Below are positions 17,140 through 27,357 of a stretch of 64,000 nt of DNA, one piece after another. The notes under the pieces are model-generated. The model saw only the letters and a list, made by a program, of their open reading frames with translations. It made no database searches and was not told where the DNA came from. The position numbers were made by a program, and so were the translations under genes. The stretch lies in NCBI GenBank assembly GCA_000716465.1, contig JNWL01000013.1, positions 1 to 64,000 on the forward strand, written 5' to 3'. The stretch is from Streptomyces bikiniensis. Lineage in GTDB: Bacteria; Actinomycetota; Actinomycetes; Streptomycetales; Streptomycetaceae. Position 1 is the first letter of the stretch. Each line of letters starts with the position of its first letter.

Positions 17140-17180
17140 CCGAGGGGCCCCGGCCGCTCGCGCGCGCCGGGGCCCCTCGG
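17140..17180. terminator. Bidirectional hairpin between the LacI gene and prcA
   Basis: A perfect 14-bp stem (17140-17153 with 17167-17180) lies between two convergent stop codons. Confidence 0.85.
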
Positions 17181-17190
17181 ACCGTGCCGT

Positions 17191-17943
17191 CTACTCCTCG
17201 GGAGCCTCGTCGGAGGGCTCGTCCGTCTTCGTCACCGCCGCGTCGTCCGCCTCCAGGAGGCGGGAGAGCTGCCGGCCGACGATCCGCTTGAACTTGCGCT
17301 GCTGCGGGCGCGTGCGGTCCAGGACCGCCACCTCCAGGCGCTCGGCGGGAATGTCCCGCTCGCTGCCGTTGGTGTCCCGCGAGAGCGCCTGCACGGCCAG
17401 CTTCAGGGCCTCGGCCAGGGACATGCCGTCCCGGTGCCGCTGGTCCAGGAAGGAGCTGATCTGCTCGGCGTTCCCGCCGACCGCGACCGAGCCGTGCTCG
17501 TCGACGATCGAGCCGTCGTGGGGCAGCCGGTAGATCTGGTCGCCCTCCGGCTCGGTGCCGACCTCGGCGACGACCAGCTCCACCTCGTACGGCTTCTCCC
17601 CCGCGCTGGAGAAGATGGTGCCGAGCGTCTGCGCGTAGACGTTGGCCAGGCCGCGCGCGGTGACGTCGTCCCGGTCGTAGGTGTACCCCCGCAGGTCGGC
17701 GTAGCGGACGCCGCCGATGCGCAGGTTCTCGTACTCGTTGTACTTGCCGGCGGCCGCGAAGCCGATCCGGTCGTAGATCTCGCTGAACTTGTGGAGGGCG
17801 CGGGACGGGTTCTCGCCGACGAAGACGATGCCGTCGGCGTACTGGAGGACGACGAGGCTGCGGCCCCGGGCGATGCCCTTGCGGGCGTACTCGGCCCGGT
17901 CGGCCATGGCCTGCTGGGGTGAGACGTAGAACGGAGTGGACAC
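17191..17943 (-). CDS. prcA: Proteasome subunit alpha
   Basis: 250 residues, the alpha ring subunit that gates the 20S core. '[29 protein letters not shown]' is the gating N-terminus and H0 helix, and '[33 protein letters not shown]' is typical of actinobacterial alpha subunits. It lacks an N-terminal Thr nucleophile, as expected. The C-terminus is acidic. Starts 44 bp after the prcB stop codon and is co-transcribed with it. It ends at a strong hairpin shared with the convergent LacI-type gene. Confidence 0.97.
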   Translation of the reverse strand: MSTPFYVSPQQAMADRAEYARKGIARGRSLVVLQYADGIVFVGENPSRALHKFSEIYDRIGFAAAGKYNEYENLRIGGVRYADLRGYTYDRDDVTARGLANVYAQTLGTIFSSAGEKPYEVELVVAEVGTEPEGDQIYRLPHDGSIVDEHGSVAVGGNAEQISSFLDQRHRDGMSLAEALKLAVQALSRDTNGSERDIPAERLEVAVLDRTRPQQRKFKRIVGRQLSRLLEADDAAVTKTDEPSDEAPEE

Positions 17944-17987
17944 CGGCGGTCCGTCCCTTTCTTCTGGGCTTCTGGAGCGACGAGTGG

Positions 17988-18827
17988 TCAGAGCAGGGCG
18001 GCGCGCGGCCCGTCGGGCTGCTCGAGCCGTCGCTCGGTGATCGACCGGGCAAGCTCGGAGGACTCGGCCTCGGTGAGCCTGCGGAAGCCCTCGTCGGTGA
18101 TGACGGTGACGATCGGGAAGATCCGGCGGGCCAGGTCCGGGCCGCCGGTCGCGGAGTCGTCGTCCGCCGCGTCGTACAGCGCCTGCACGACCAGCGTGGT
18201 GGCCTGCTGCTCGGTCAGGTCGTCGCGGTAGAGCTTCTTCATCGAGCCGCGCGCGAAGATCGAGCCCGAGCCGGTGGCGGCGAAGCCGTGCTCCTCGGAG
18301 CGGCCGCCGGTCACGTCGTAGGAGAAGATCCGGCCCTTCTCCCTGCCCTCGTCCCAGCCCGCGAAGAGCGGCACGACGGCGAGGCCCTGCATGGCCATGC
18401 CGAGGTTGCCGCGGATCATGGTGGAGAGGCGGTTCGCCTTGCCCTCCAGGGAGAGCGTCGCGCCCTCCACCTTCTCGAAGTGCTCCAGCTCCAGCTGGAA
18501 CAGCTTGACCATCTCCACCGCGAGGCCGGCGGTGCCGGCGATGCCGACCGCGGAGTACTCGTCGGCCGGGAACACCTTCTCGATGTCCCGCTGCGCGATC
18601 ATGTTGCCCATGGTGGCGCGGCGGTCGCCGGCGAGGACGACCCCGCCGGGGAACGTGGCGGCCACGATGGTCGTGCCGTGGGGGGCCTCGACGATGCCCT
18701 CCGGAAGCTTCCGGTTGCCGGGGAGCAGATCCGGCGAGTGCGCGGACAGGAAGTCCATGAACGAGGACGAGCCCGGCGTCAGGAAGGCCGCCGGCAGACG
18801 CCCGGTGCTACGAGGGTTGGCTTCCAC
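17988..18827 (-). CDS. prcB: Proteasome subunit beta
   Basis: 279 residues, the catalytic subunit of the 20S core. A 51-residue propeptide ends in 'EAPHG', leaving Thr52 as the N-terminal nucleophile of '[21 protein letters not shown]'. The GTG at 18827 is chosen because GGAAGGA lies about 7 nt upstream; the longer open frame upstream is low-complexity Arg/Pro sequence. Order pup-prcB-prcA, all leftward. An inverted repeat between pup and prcB may set a lower level for the core subunits than for Pup. Confidence 0.97.
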   Translation of the reverse strand: MEANPRSTGRLPAAFLTPGSSSFMDFLSAHSPDLLPGNRKLPEGIVEAPHGTTIVAATFPGGVVLAGDRRATMGNMIAQRDIEKVFPADEYSAVGIAGTAGLAVEMVKLFQLELEHFEKVEGATLSLEGKANRLSTMIRGNLGMAMQGLAVVPLFAGWDEGREKGRIFSYDVTGGRSEEHGFAATGSGSIFARGSMKKLYRDDLTEQQATTLVVQALYDAADDDSATGGPDLARRIFPIVTVITDEGFRRLTEAESSELARSITERRLEQPDGPRAALL

Positions 18828-18923
18828 GCGATTCCTTCCGGGTGGGAGAGTCGGCCCGCCGTGGGGAGCGCGGGCCGATCTTGCTTGCTGTGCACGGACC
18901 TTACCCGTGCCACGGCCTGTCAC

Positions 18924-18965
18924 CCGTCCCCGGACCCGCGGCTTTCTCCGGGGCTCCGGGGACGG
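18924..18965 (-). terminator. Hairpin between pup and prcB (possible attenuator)
   Basis: A perfect 11-bp stem (18924-18934 with 18955-18965) around a 20-nt GC-rich loop, 24 bp past the pup stop codon and about 100 bp before the prcB start. Confidence 0.6.
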
Positions 18966-18988
18966 AGGACGACAGGTGCGCGAGGGGG

Positions 18989-19201
18989 CTACTCGCCGCC
19001 CTTCTGCACGAACGATCGAACGAAGTCCTCGGCGTTCTCCTCCAGGACGTCGTCGATCTCGTCTAGGACGGAGTCCACGTCCTCGCTCAGCTTCTCCTGG
19101 CGCTCCTGGAGGTCGGAGCTCGCCTCCGTGGTGGTCTCCTCGACCTCCTCCGTGGAGCGCGTCGCCTTCTGCTGTCCGCCGCCGGTGTCCTTGGTCGCCA
19201 T
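18989..19201 (-). CDS. pup: Prokaryotic ubiquitin-like protein Pup
   Basis: 70 residues, mostly disordered and acidic. The C-terminal helix '[24 protein letters not shown]' binds Arc and the ligase. The last codon is GAG, so the protein ends in Gly-Gly-Glu and should not need deamidation by Dop before ligation, unlike the Gly-Gly-Gln form of mycobacteria. The ATG at 19201 has GTGAGGG just upstream. It lies between dop and prcB on the same strand. Confidence 0.97.
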   Translation of the reverse strand: MATKDTGGGQQKATRSTEEVEETTTEASSDLQERQEKLSEDVDSVLDEIDDVLEENAEDFVRSFVQKGGE

Positions 19202-19361
19202 ATCCCTCACCCCGCTCGAATCGGCCCGCTCGGTTGAGTCCTTGCAAGATCAGACCCTATAGGTCGGGTCCGACTTCGGCCTCGTGGTTTCCACAACGCC
19301 CGGGCACTGTTTCCATGATTCCCAGTGCCGGGGCATTTCAGGCTCGTACCGGGCTCCCGGT

Positions 19362-20873
19362 TCAGTCGCCCGAGAGCACGCGCACCAGTTCCTCCGCCGT
19401 GCGGCAGCGGTCCAGGAGCGATTTCACGTGCGCCTTGGTGCCCCGGAGGGGCTCCAGGGTCGGGACGCGCTGGAGCGAGTCCCGGCCCGGCAGGTCGAAG
19501 ATCACCGAGTCCCAGGAGGCCGCGGCGACGTCGTCGGCGTACTGCTCCAGACAGCGGCCCCGGAAGTAGGCGCGGGTGTCCTCGGGGGGTGCCGTCTCGG
19601 CCCGCTCGACCTCCGCCTCGTCCAGGAGCCGCTTCATGCGCCCGCGGGCCGCCAGGCGGTTGTAGAGACCCTTGTCGGGGCGCACGTCGGCGTACTGGAG
19701 GTCCACCAGGTGCAGCCGAGCGGCGTCCCAGTCCAGGCCGTCGCGGCGTCGGTAGCCCTCCATGAGCTCCCGCTTGGCGATCCAGTCGAGCTCGCCGGCC
19801 AGGCTCATGGGGTCGTTCTCCAGCCGGCCCAGGGTGTCCTCCCAGCGGGTCAGGACGTCCCTGGTCTGCTCGTCCGCGTCCGTGCCGTACCGCTCGTCCA
19901 CGTACTTCCTGGCCAGCTCGAAGTACTCCATCTGGAGCTGTACGGCGGTGAGTGTCCGGCCGCTGCGGAGCGTGACCAGGTACTGGAGGGAGGGGTCGTG
20001 CGAGACCTGGTGGAGGGTGCGCACCGGCTGGTCGACGGCGAGGTCGACGGTGATGAAGCCGTCCTCGATCATCGACAGGACCAGCGAGGTGGTGCCCAGC
20101 TTGAGGTAGGTCGAGATCTCGGAGAGGTTCGCGTCGCCGATGATCACGTGCAGCCGGCGGTAGCGCTCGGCGTCGGCGTGCGGTTCGTCCCGGGTGTTGA
20201 TGATGGGCCGTTTGAGGGTGGTCTCCAGGCCGACCTCGACCTCGAAGTAGTCGGCGCGCTGGCTGATCTGGAAGCCGTGCTCCCGCCCGTCCTGGCCGAT
20301 GCCGACCCGTCCCGCGCCGGTGACGACCTGGCGGGAGACGAAGAAGGGGGTGAGGTGGCGCACGATGTCCGAGAAGGGGGTCTCCCGCTTCATCAGGTAG
20401 TTCTCGTGCGTGCCGTAGGACGCGCCCTTGTTGTCGGTGTTGTTCTTGTACAGGTGGATGGACTGGGCCCCGGGGAGCTGGGCGGCGCGCTCGGCGGCCT
20501 CGGCCATGATCCGCTCGCCGGCCTTGTCCCAGAGGACGGCGTCGCGGGGGTTGGTGACCTCCGGGGAGCTGTACTCCGGATGGGCGTGGTCCACGTAGAG
20601 CCGGGCACCGTTGGTGAGGATCACGTTGGCCAGGCCGATGTCCTCGTCGGTGAGCTGGCTGGAGTCGGCGGCCTCGCGGGCGAGGTCGAAGCCGCGGGCG
20701 TCCCGCAGCGGGTTCTCCTCCTCGAAGTCCCAGCGGGCGCGGCGCGCCCGGTGCATCGCCGCCGCGTAGGCGTTGACGATCTGGGACGAGGTGAGCATGG
20801 CATTGGCGTTCGGGTGTCCCGGAACGGAGATCCCGTACTCCGTCTCGATGCCCATTACTCGCCGTACGGTCAT
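19362..20873 (-). CDS. dop: Pup deamidase/depupylase Dop
   Basis: 503 residues, a paralogue of PafA. Dop hydrolyses the isopeptide bond between Pup and substrates, and in other species deamidates Pup-Gln. The N-terminus '[13 protein letters not shown]' is followed by the extra Dop loop around residues 38-75 (the '[12 protein letters not shown]' region), which PafA lacks. '[16 protein letters not shown]' and '[21 protein letters not shown]' are shared with PafA. The ATG has AAGGAGG upstream. As the Pup here already ends in Glu, depupylation is probably its main job. Confidence 0.96.
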   Translation of the reverse strand: MTVRRVMGIETEYGISVPGHPNANAMLTSSQIVNAYAAAMHRARRARWDFEEENPLRDARGFDLAREAADSSQLTDEDIGLANVILTNGARLYVDHAHPEYSSPEVTNPRDAVLWDKAGERIMAEAAERAAQLPGAQSIHLYKNNTDNKGASYGTHENYLMKRETPFSDIVRHLTPFFVSRQVVTGAGRVGIGQDGREHGFQISQRADYFEVEVGLETTLKRPIINTRDEPHADAERYRRLHVIIGDANLSEISTYLKLGTTSLVLSMIEDGFITVDLAVDQPVRTLHQVSHDPSLQYLVTLRSGRTLTAVQLQMEYFELARKYVDERYGTDADEQTRDVLTRWEDTLGRLENDPMSLAGELDWIAKRELMEGYRRRDGLDWDAARLHLVDLQYADVRPDKGLYNRLAARGRMKRLLDEAEVERAETAPPEDTRAYFRGRCLEQYADDVAAASWDSVIFDLPGRDSLQRVPTLEPLRGTKAHVKSLLDRCRTAEELVRVLSGD

Positions 20874-21015
20874 GCGGCCCTCCTTGCCCGGCGGCGCTCA
20901 CTGTGCGCGACTCGGCGGTACCGAAGAGCCTAGATCGGCTCCGCGCTGGTGGGGAGATCGTTTGCGGTATTTCCCTGAGCCTGTGGTGCCGGGGGAAATG
21001 CTGGATGGAATGCGA

Positions 21016-21052
21016 CGGCTGCGGATGCCCGGTTTCCGGACATCCGCAGCCG
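21016..21052 (-). terminator. Hairpin terminator after arc
   Basis: A 12-bp perfect stem, CGGCTGCGGATG with CATCCGCAGCCG, begins 10 bp past the arc stop codon; the loop itself can pair CCGG with CCGG. Confidence 0.75.
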
Positions 21053-21061
21053 GTGGGCGTT

Positions 21062-22828
21062 CTACAGGTACTGACCGGTATTGGCCACCGTGTCGATGGA
21101 GCGCCCGGTGTCCGCACCCTGCTTTCCGGTGACGAGCGTGCGGATGAACACGATCCGCTCGCCCTTCTTTCCGGAGATGCGGGCCCAGTCGTCGGGGTTG
21201 GTGGTGTTGGGCAGGTCCTCGTTCTCCTTGAACTCGTCCACGCACGCCTGGAGGAGGTGGGAGACCCGGATGCCCTTCTGGTTGTGGTCGAGGAAGGCCT
21301 TGATGGCCATCTTCTTGGCCCGGTCGACGATGTTCTGGATCATCGCGCCGGAGTTGAAGTCCTTGAAGTACAGGACTTCCTTGTCGCCGTTGGCGTACGT
21401 GACTTCGAGGAAGCGGTTCTCCTCGGACTCCGCGTACATCTGCTCGACCACGGACTGGATCATTCCGTGGGCCGCGGCGGCCTTCGATCCCGCGTGCTCG
21501 GAGACGTCGTCCTCGTGCAGCGGCAGGTTGCCCGTGAGGTACTTCGCGAAGATGTCCTTCGCCGCCTCCGCGTCCGGACGCTCGATCTTGATCTTGACGT
21601 CGAGCCGGCCGGGCCGCAGGATCGCGGGGTCGATCATGTCCTCGCGGTTGGAGGCGCCGATGACGATGACGTTCTCCAGGCCCTCCACGCCGTCGATCTC
21701 GGCGAGCAGCTGCGGGACGATGGTGTTCTCCACGTCCGAGCTGACACCGGATCCGCGGGTGCGGAAGAGGGATTCCATCTCGTCGAAGAAGACGATGACG
21801 GGGGTCCCCTCGCTCGCCTTCTCCCGCGCACGCTGGAAGACGAGGCGGATGTGCCGCTCGGTCTCGCCGACGTACTTGTTGAGGAGCTCGGGGCCCTTGA
21901 TGTTGAGGAAGTAGGACTTCCCCGCGGGCTGACCGGTCACCTCGGCGACCTTCTTGGCCAGGGAGTTGGCCACGGCCTTCGCGATCAGCGTCTTGCCGCA
22001 GCCGGGCGGGCCGTAGAGCAGGATGCCCTTCGGCGGCCGCAGTTCGTGCTCCTTGAAGAGGTCCGGGTAGAGGTACGGGAGCTCGACCGCGTCGCGGATC
22101 AGCTCGATCTGGTTGCCCAGACCGCCGATCTTCTCGTAGTCGACGTCCGGGACCTCTTCGAGGACGAGCTCTTCGACCTCGCTCTTGGGGACCACTTCGT
22201 AGACGTAGCCGGACCGGGGGTCGAGCAGCAGGGCGTCGCCGGAGCGGATGGTGACGTCCAGCAGGGGCTCGGCGAGCCTCACCACCCTCTCCTCGTCCGT
22301 GTGCCCGACCACCAGGGCGCGCTCGCCGTCCTCCAGGATCTCCTTGAGGGTGACGATGTCGCCGGCGCGCTCGAACTCCATGGCCTCGACCACGTTGAGC
22401 GCTTCGTTGAGCATGACCTCCTGGCCGCGCTTGAGCTCTTCGAGCTCGATGCTCGGGCTGACGTTCACCCGGAGCTTGCGACCACCGGTGAAGATGTCGC
22501 ACGTGCCGTCCTCGTTGGCCTGCAGGAAGACACCGAAGCCGGCCGGCGGCTGCGCGAGCCGGTCGACCTCCTCCTTGAGGGCCACGATCTGGTCGCGGGC
22601 CTCACGGAGCGTGTTCGCCAGACGTTCGTTCTGCGCGGACACGCCGGCCAGGTTGGTCTGCAGCTCGACGATCCGCTCTTCGAGAATCCTCGTGTGACGC
22701 GGAGAGTCGGCGAGCTTGCGGCGCAGGACGGCGATTTCCTGCTCGAGATAGGCAACCTGGCCGGCGGGGTCTTCAGACCCCCGCCCCGGCCGGATGCCGC
22801 GGTTGATGTCGTCGTCGTGGGCTGCCAC
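21062..22828 (-). CDS. arc: Proteasome-associated ATPase Arc (Mpa)
   Basis: 588-residue AAA ATPase that unfolds pupylated proteins into the proteasome. The N-terminal coiled coil (about residues 20-75) captures Pup, tandem OB domains follow, then an AAA domain with Walker A 'GPPGCGKT', Walker B 'VIVFFDEME' and the second region '[12 protein letters not shown]'. The C-terminus 'GQYL' is the docking tail with a penultimate Tyr that opens the alpha-ring gate. The GTG at 22828 opens the family's usual '[10 protein letters not shown]'; GGAGGAGG precedes it. A TTG 18 nt upstream overlaps that ribosome site and is rejected. Confidence 0.97.
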   Translation of the reverse strand: MAAHDDDINRGIRPGRGSEDPAGQVAYLEQEIAVLRRKLADSPRHTRILEERIVELQTNLAGVSAQNERLANTLREARDQIVALKEEVDRLAQPPAGFGVFLQANEDGTCDIFTGGRKLRVNVSPSIELEELKRGQEVMLNEALNVVEAMEFERAGDIVTLKEILEDGERALVVGHTDEERVVRLAEPLLDVTIRSGDALLLDPRSGYVYEVVPKSEVEELVLEEVPDVDYEKIGGLGNQIELIRDAVELPYLYPDLFKEHELRPPKGILLYGPPGCGKTLIAKAVANSLAKKVAEVTGQPAGKSYFLNIKGPELLNKYVGETERHIRLVFQRAREKASEGTPVIVFFDEMESLFRTRGSGVSSDVENTIVPQLLAEIDGVEGLENVIVIGASNREDMIDPAILRPGRLDVKIKIERPDAEAAKDIFAKYLTGNLPLHEDDVSEHAGSKAAAAHGMIQSVVEQMYAESEENRFLEVTYANGDKEVLYFKDFNSGAMIQNIVDRAKKMAIKAFLDHNQKGIRVSHLLQACVDEFKENEDLPNTTNPDDWARISGKKGERIVFIRTLVTGKQGADTGRSIDTVANTGQYL

Positions 22829-23068
22829 GGTCCTCACCTCCTCCAAGGGGAGCTGGACGCTTCCTGACCCTACCTGCGTGGGTGGTGATTGAAACCCCTA
22901 GATCAAAAAGACTCCGGGGTGTGTCCGATCTTCACCCTTGCGCTTCCCCTCTCGCCAGGGGAATACCCACCCTTCACCATCTGAAAGCGGGCGGTTGTAT
23001 CGTCGTTACCGGCCAACACCCGCCAAGGGTGGCCCGACTTAACGCGCGAAGCAGAAACGGCAGGAGAC

Positions 23069-23380
23069 ATGACCGTGCAGAACGAGGCCCCGGCGACGGG
23101 CGCCGGCGAGGCGCTGGAGGTCTGGATCGACCAGGACCTGTGCACGGGGGACGGGATCTGCGCGCAGTACGCTCCCGAGGTCTTCGAGCTGGACATCGAC
23201 GGGCTCGCTTATGTGAAGAGCGCCGACGACGAGCTCCTCCAGGACACCGGTGCCACCGCCCCGGTGCCGCTGCCGCTGCTCCAGGACGTGGTGGACTCCG
23301 CGAAGGAGTGCCCGGGCGACTGCATCCACGTGCGCCGGGTCGCGGACAAGGTCGAGGTGTACGGCCCCGACGCGGAGTGA
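23069..23380 (+). CDS. Single-cluster ferredoxin
   Basis: 103 residues. The cysteine pattern, 'LCTGDGIC' near residues 31-38 and 'KECPGDC' near the C-terminal third, with Asp-Gly where a further Cys would sit, is that of the 3Fe-4S/4Fe-4S ferredoxins that often feed P450s. The N-terminus carries a short Ala/Gly extension. Good ribosome site (GGAGA) before the ATG. Divergent from arc, with a 240-bp AT-richer upstream region. Its electron partner is not evident; the only P450 in the window is 20 kb away. Confidence 0.9.
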   Translation: MTVQNEAPATGAGEALEVWIDQDLCTGDGICAQYAPEVFELDIDGLAYVKSADDELLQDTGATAPVPLPLLQDVVDSAKECPGDCIHVRRVADKVEVYGPDAE

Positions 23381-23384
23381 CGGG

Positions 23385-23966
23385 TCAGGCGCCGCGCGCC
23401 TCGTCCTGCCCGGCGCGGACGAAGGCGCCGCCCTTCCAGCGCCAGCTGACCTGCTCCTTCTCGTCCGGGCAGCAGCGGGGCACGTCGAGGGACGAGTAGC
23501 CGAGGAGGGTGGCGAGCACCGCCCCGTCGCGTACGGCGAGCTCGGTGACGCTGCGGTGCCGGTCCGGTGCGACGAGCGTGGCCACCACGCGCGCGGGTGC
23601 CTCCGCCCCCTTGCCGCGGGTGAGGACGTAGACGCCGCTCGGCGGGGTGCCGGAGCCGGCTTCGCAGTGCACGACCGCAACGGTCTCGGGGTTCCCGTCG
23701 CCGTCGAGGTCCCCGGAGACCCGTTTGGCGACCGTATGGGAGCCTCCTCCGCATTCCAGGGGGTACGCGACTCCGGCGGCCTCGGGAGCGGCCGCCGGGC
23801 GCGGGGCGGCGGCGGCCGTGGCGGCGGTGGTCCCGGCGGGGCCGGGCTGGAGGAGTCCCGCGAGGGCGACGACCGCGGCGGTCGCGGTGGCGGTGGCCAG
23901 CCAGTGCATCGGCCCGGCGTGGGTGTGCGCGAGGTCGGTGAGGTCCGGGGCGGCGGGGAGCTGCAC
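23385..23966 (-). CDS. Secreted or membrane-anchored protein with a DxDGDGxxE repeat
   Basis: 193 residues. The N-terminal polar part precedes a hydrophobic helix (about residues 22-42) and an Ala/Pro-rich linker, so the rest is likely extracytoplasmic. 'SGDLDGDGNPETVAVV' is an FG-GAP/VCBS-like calcium loop. A Cys-Cys pair occurs in 'VPRCCPDEKE'. No enzyme motif is recognised. The GTG at 23966 follows AGGAGA. It ends 4 bp from the convergent ferredoxin stop codon. Confidence 0.75.
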   Translation of the reverse strand: MQLPAAPDLTDLAHTHAGPMHWLATATATAAVVALAGLLQPGPAGTTAATAAAAPRPAAAPEAAGVAYPLECGGGSHTVAKRVSGDLDGDGNPETVAVVHCEAGSGTPPSGVYVLTRGKGAEAPARVVATLVAPDRHRSVTELAVRDGAVLATLLGYSSLDVPRCCPDEKEQVSWRWKGGAFVRAGQDEARGA

Positions 23967-24087
23967 GCGAGACGTCTCCTGTGGGGTGGTGCGGCGAGGG
24001 TTTCCGGCATCGTGCCACACGTCACAGGGGGACGGAACACGTGGGGTGAGCGGCGGACGGCCGCCTCGCGGGGGCTCGAACATGAGG

Positions 24088-24133
24088 ACGCCGCCGCCGA
24101 GTTCCGCCCGGGGCGGGAACTCGGCGGCGGCGT
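24088..24133 (-). terminator. Hairpin terminator after trmI
   Basis: Arms of 22 and 23 nt (24088-24109 with 24111-24133) pair throughout except for one bulged G. It starts 18 bp beyond the trmI stop codon. Confidence 0.8.
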
Positions 24134-24151
24134 GCCGCGGGTGTCGGGACG

Positions 24152-25039
24152 TCAGCCCTTGTTGGGGCCCTCGTAGTCCTCGCCGTAGGCGCCCTTGGCG
24201 GGGCGGCGGCGGCGCATCGGGGGTTCGACCCCGTCCGCGAGGCGGCGGGCGGTGACGAGGAAGCCGGTGTGGCCGATCATGCGGTGGTCGGGGCGGACGG
24301 CGAGGCCCTCCACGTGCCAGTTGCGGATCATGGACTCCCAGGGCTGCGGCTCGGCGTAGCAGCCGAACTCGCGGATGGACTCCACGGTGCGGGCGAGCTG
24401 GGTGGTGGTCGCCACGTAGCAGCAGAGGATGCCGCCGGGGACGAGGGCCTTGGAGACGGCCTCCAGGCACTCCCAGGGGGCGAGCATGTCCAGGATGACG
24501 CGGTCGACGTCGGTGTCGGACAGGTTGTCCTGGAGGTCGCCGACGGTCAGCTGCCACGCGGGGTGGGGGCCGCCGAAGTAGCGCTCGACGTTGCCCTTCG
24601 CGATCTCGGCGAAGTCCTCGCGGCGCTCGTAGGAGTGCAGCATGCCGCTGTCGCCGATGGCGCGCAGGAGGAAGCTGCTCAGCGAGCCCGAGCCCACCCC
24701 GGCCTCCACGACGCGCGCACCGGGGAAGATGTCGGCGAAGGCCAGGATCTGCCCCGCGTCCTTGGGGTAGACCACGGCGGCGCCGCGGGGCATGGACAGG
24801 ACGTAGTCGGGGAGCAGGGGGCGCAGCGCGAGGTAGGCGACGTTTCCGGTGGTGCGGACAACGCTGCCCTCGGGGGCGCCGATCAGTTCGTCGTGCGGGA
24901 AGGAACCCTTGTGGGTGTGGAAGTTCTTTCCCTCTTCGAGCGTGAACGTGTAGTGACGGCCCTTGGGGTCGGTCAGCTGAACCTGGTCCCCGACCTTGAA
25001 GGGCCCGCGTCGGCGGGCGGCACCGGTCGGTTCGGACAT
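24152..25039 (-). CDS. trmI: tRNA (adenine-N1)-methyltransferase TrmI
   Basis: 295 residues. TrmI uses SAM to methylate N1 of adenosine (position 57/58) in the tRNA T-loop. The N-terminal small domain ('FKVGDQVQLTDPKGRHYTF') precedes a Rossmann domain with SAM motif 'VVEAGVGSGSLSSFLL', 'SYERREDFAEIA' and the catalytic 'LDMLAPWECL'. The tail is basic. No ribosome binding site precedes the ATG; TATCCT sits 6 nt upstream. It lies 18 bp after the site-2 protease gene on the same strand. Confidence 0.95.
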   Translation of the reverse strand: MSEPTGAARRRGPFKVGDQVQLTDPKGRHYTFTLEEGKNFHTHKGSFPHDELIGAPEGSVVRTTGNVAYLALRPLLPDYVLSMPRGAAVVYPKDAGQILAFADIFPGARVVEAGVGSGSLSSFLLRAIGDSGMLHSYERREDFAEIAKGNVERYFGGPHPAWQLTVGDLQDNLSDTDVDRVILDMLAPWECLEAVSKALVPGGILCCYVATTTQLARTVESIREFGCYAEPQPWESMIRNWHVEGLAVRPDHRMIGHTGFLVTARRLADGVEPPMRRRRPAKGAYGEDYEGPNKG

Positions 25040-25045
25040 ACGAGC

Positions 25046-25051
25046 AGGATA
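25046..25051 (-). promoter_or_regulatory. Candidate leaderless -10 hexamer TATCCT of trmI
   Basis: Six nucleotides before the ATG at 25039, in the 18-bp gap after the preceding stop codon. Confidence 0.4.
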
Positions 25052-25057
25052 CCGGGG

Positions 25058-26248
25058 TTACGAGCCGGGTCGTGCCATGGCCCTGACGAAGGCCCGTTCG
25101 ACGTCCGCGGTGGACAGGACGCCGTAGATCTCGCCGGTCTCCTCGACCACCAGGTACTCGGTGGCCGGGCTGGCGCGGAGGTGGTCGAGGAGGGGCTGTC
25201 CGGTGAGCTCAGCCGGGACCCGCATGCCGTCGGCGAGGTCCTGGGAGAGGGCGCTGACGGCGACCCAGGGGCGCCGGTGCTGGGGCACGGCGGCGATGGC
25301 GGCCTCGCGGACGATGCCGGTGGGCTCGCCGGTGCCGTCGACTACGACCAGGGCGCGGGCGCCCGCCTCGTTGGCCCGGCGGAGGGCCTCGGAGAGCGGG
25401 GTGGCGGGCTCCACGGGGATGGCGCGCCGGGTGAGGGAGCGGGCGCCGAGCCCGGGCAGGTGCTCGCGCAGCCGGGCCATGCGGAGGCTGTTGCCGGCGC
25501 CGGTCCAGATGATGGCGGCGAGGATCGCGGCGAGCAGGGCGTCGGTGACGGTGTCGAAGCCGCTGATGTCCTCGGTGGAGTTGCCGAGGATTCCGGTGCG
25601 GGTCAGCAGGGGCAGGCCGACGAGGACGAGGACGGCGAGGGCGCGGCCGACCCAGGCGGCGGCGACGGTGCCGCTCATGGGCTTGCCGGTGATCTTCCAG
25701 ATGACGGCGCGGAGCATCCGGCCGCCGTCGAGCGGGAGGCCGGGGAGGAGGTTGAAGGCTGCGACGATCAGGTTGGAGATCATCAGGCCGGCGAGGAGGA
25801 CGCCGGGGACGGTGCCGGGCTCGACGGCGTACAGGGAGAGGTAGAACAGGCCGGCGAGGACGAGGGAGAGGAGGGGGCCGACGAAGGCGAGGACGAACTC
25901 GCGGCCGGGGGTCTCGCTCTCCTTCTCGATCTCGGAGACGCCGCCGAAGAACTGGAGCTGGATGCGGCGCACGGGCAGCTTGAAGCGGAGCGCGGCGATC
26001 GTGTGGGCCAGCTCGTGGACGAGCACGGAGGCGTAGAAGGCGACCGCGAAGAAGAGGGAGACGAGGTAGCGGGCGGCGCCGAGGTCGGGCAGGACGCGTT
26101 CGATCTGGTCGCCGAAGACCCAGGTGATGAGGGCGGCGACCAGGAACCAGCTGGGGGCGACGTAGACGGGCACGCCGAAGGGCCGGCCCATGAGGATGCC
26201 TCCGCCGGGCTCCTCGGTCCGCTGCGGCTTGGGCTCGTCCTGGTTCAC
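25058..26248 (-). CDS. Site-2 protease family (M50) with CBS domains
   Basis: 396-residue membrane metalloprotease of the SpoIVFB/Rip3-like group. The zinc site is 'HELAH' (near residue 80) plus the Asp in 'NLLPGLPLDGG' (near 170). About six transmembrane helices are followed by two CBS domains (about residues 245-390) that could sense adenosyl nucleotides. It probably cleaves a membrane-bound anti-sigma factor or regulator inside the bilayer; the substrate is unknown. The GTG at 26248 has AAAGGA upstream. Divergent from the RecB-like nuclease gene, 124 bp apart. Confidence 0.93.
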   Translation of the reverse strand: MNQDEPKPQRTEEPGGGILMGRPFGVPVYVAPSWFLVAALITWVFGDQIERVLPDLGAARYLVSLFFAVAFYASVLVHELAHTIAALRFKLPVRRIQLQFFGGVSEIEKESETPGREFVLAFVGPLLSLVLAGLFYLSLYAVEPGTVPGVLLAGLMISNLIVAAFNLLPGLPLDGGRMLRAVIWKITGKPMSGTVAAAWVGRALAVLVLVGLPLLTRTGILGNSTEDISGFDTVTDALLAAILAAIIWTGAGNSLRMARLREHLPGLGARSLTRRAIPVEPATPLSEALRRANEAGARALVVVDGTGEPTGIVREAAIAAVPQHRRPWVAVSALSQDLADGMRVPAELTGQPLLDHLRASPATEYLVVEETGEIYGVLSTADVERAFVRAMARPGS

Positions 26249-26359
26249 GGGTTCCTTTCGTCGCGCCGGTGTGACCCGCGTCGGTGCGTCACGGTTCGAT
26301 CATGCAGTGCGACGGGGTCCCGGGTCGATGGTATGCGGCCGGTTGTCGGTGGCGGGTCG

Positions 26360-26365
26360 TAGGGT
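26360..26365 (+). promoter_or_regulatory. Candidate leaderless -10 hexamer TAGGGT
   Basis: Seven nucleotides before the ATG at 26373 of the RecB-like nuclease gene. The G-rich stretch here could alternatively act as a ribosome site. Confidence 0.35.
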
Positions 26366-26372
26366 CGGGGTC

Positions 26373-27256
<884 letters not shown>

Positions 27257-27275
<19 letters not shown>

Positions 27276-27357
27276 GGGCCCGCCCGTACCTCGGGGGCCG
27301 GCCCGCGCCCCCGTGGGTCCAGCACCGTGAGTCCAGCCCCGTGAAGGAGCCCCCGTG
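27257..27357. repeat. 19-bp then 14-bp tandem repeats from stop codon to next start codon
   Basis: Three 19-bp copies (27257-27275, 27276-27294, 27295-27313), the first ending in the TAG stop of the nuclease gene. Three 14-bp copies follow (27314, 27328 and 27342 onward: TGGGTCCAGCACCG, TGAGTCCAGCCCCG, TGAAGGAGCCCCCG). The last holds the AAGGAG ribosome site and runs into the GTG start of the response regulator. Confidence 0.8.

Noticed and set aside
19348..19361. Small dyad ACCGGG-CT-CCCGGT next to the dop stop codon
   Set aside because: Six base pairs with a 2-nt loop cannot form a stable hairpin and are expected by chance at this GC content.
24269..26362. A 697-codon acidic open frame on the plus strand
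   Set aside because: Antisense to trmI and the site-2 protease gene, with low-complexity Gly/Asp/Glu composition.
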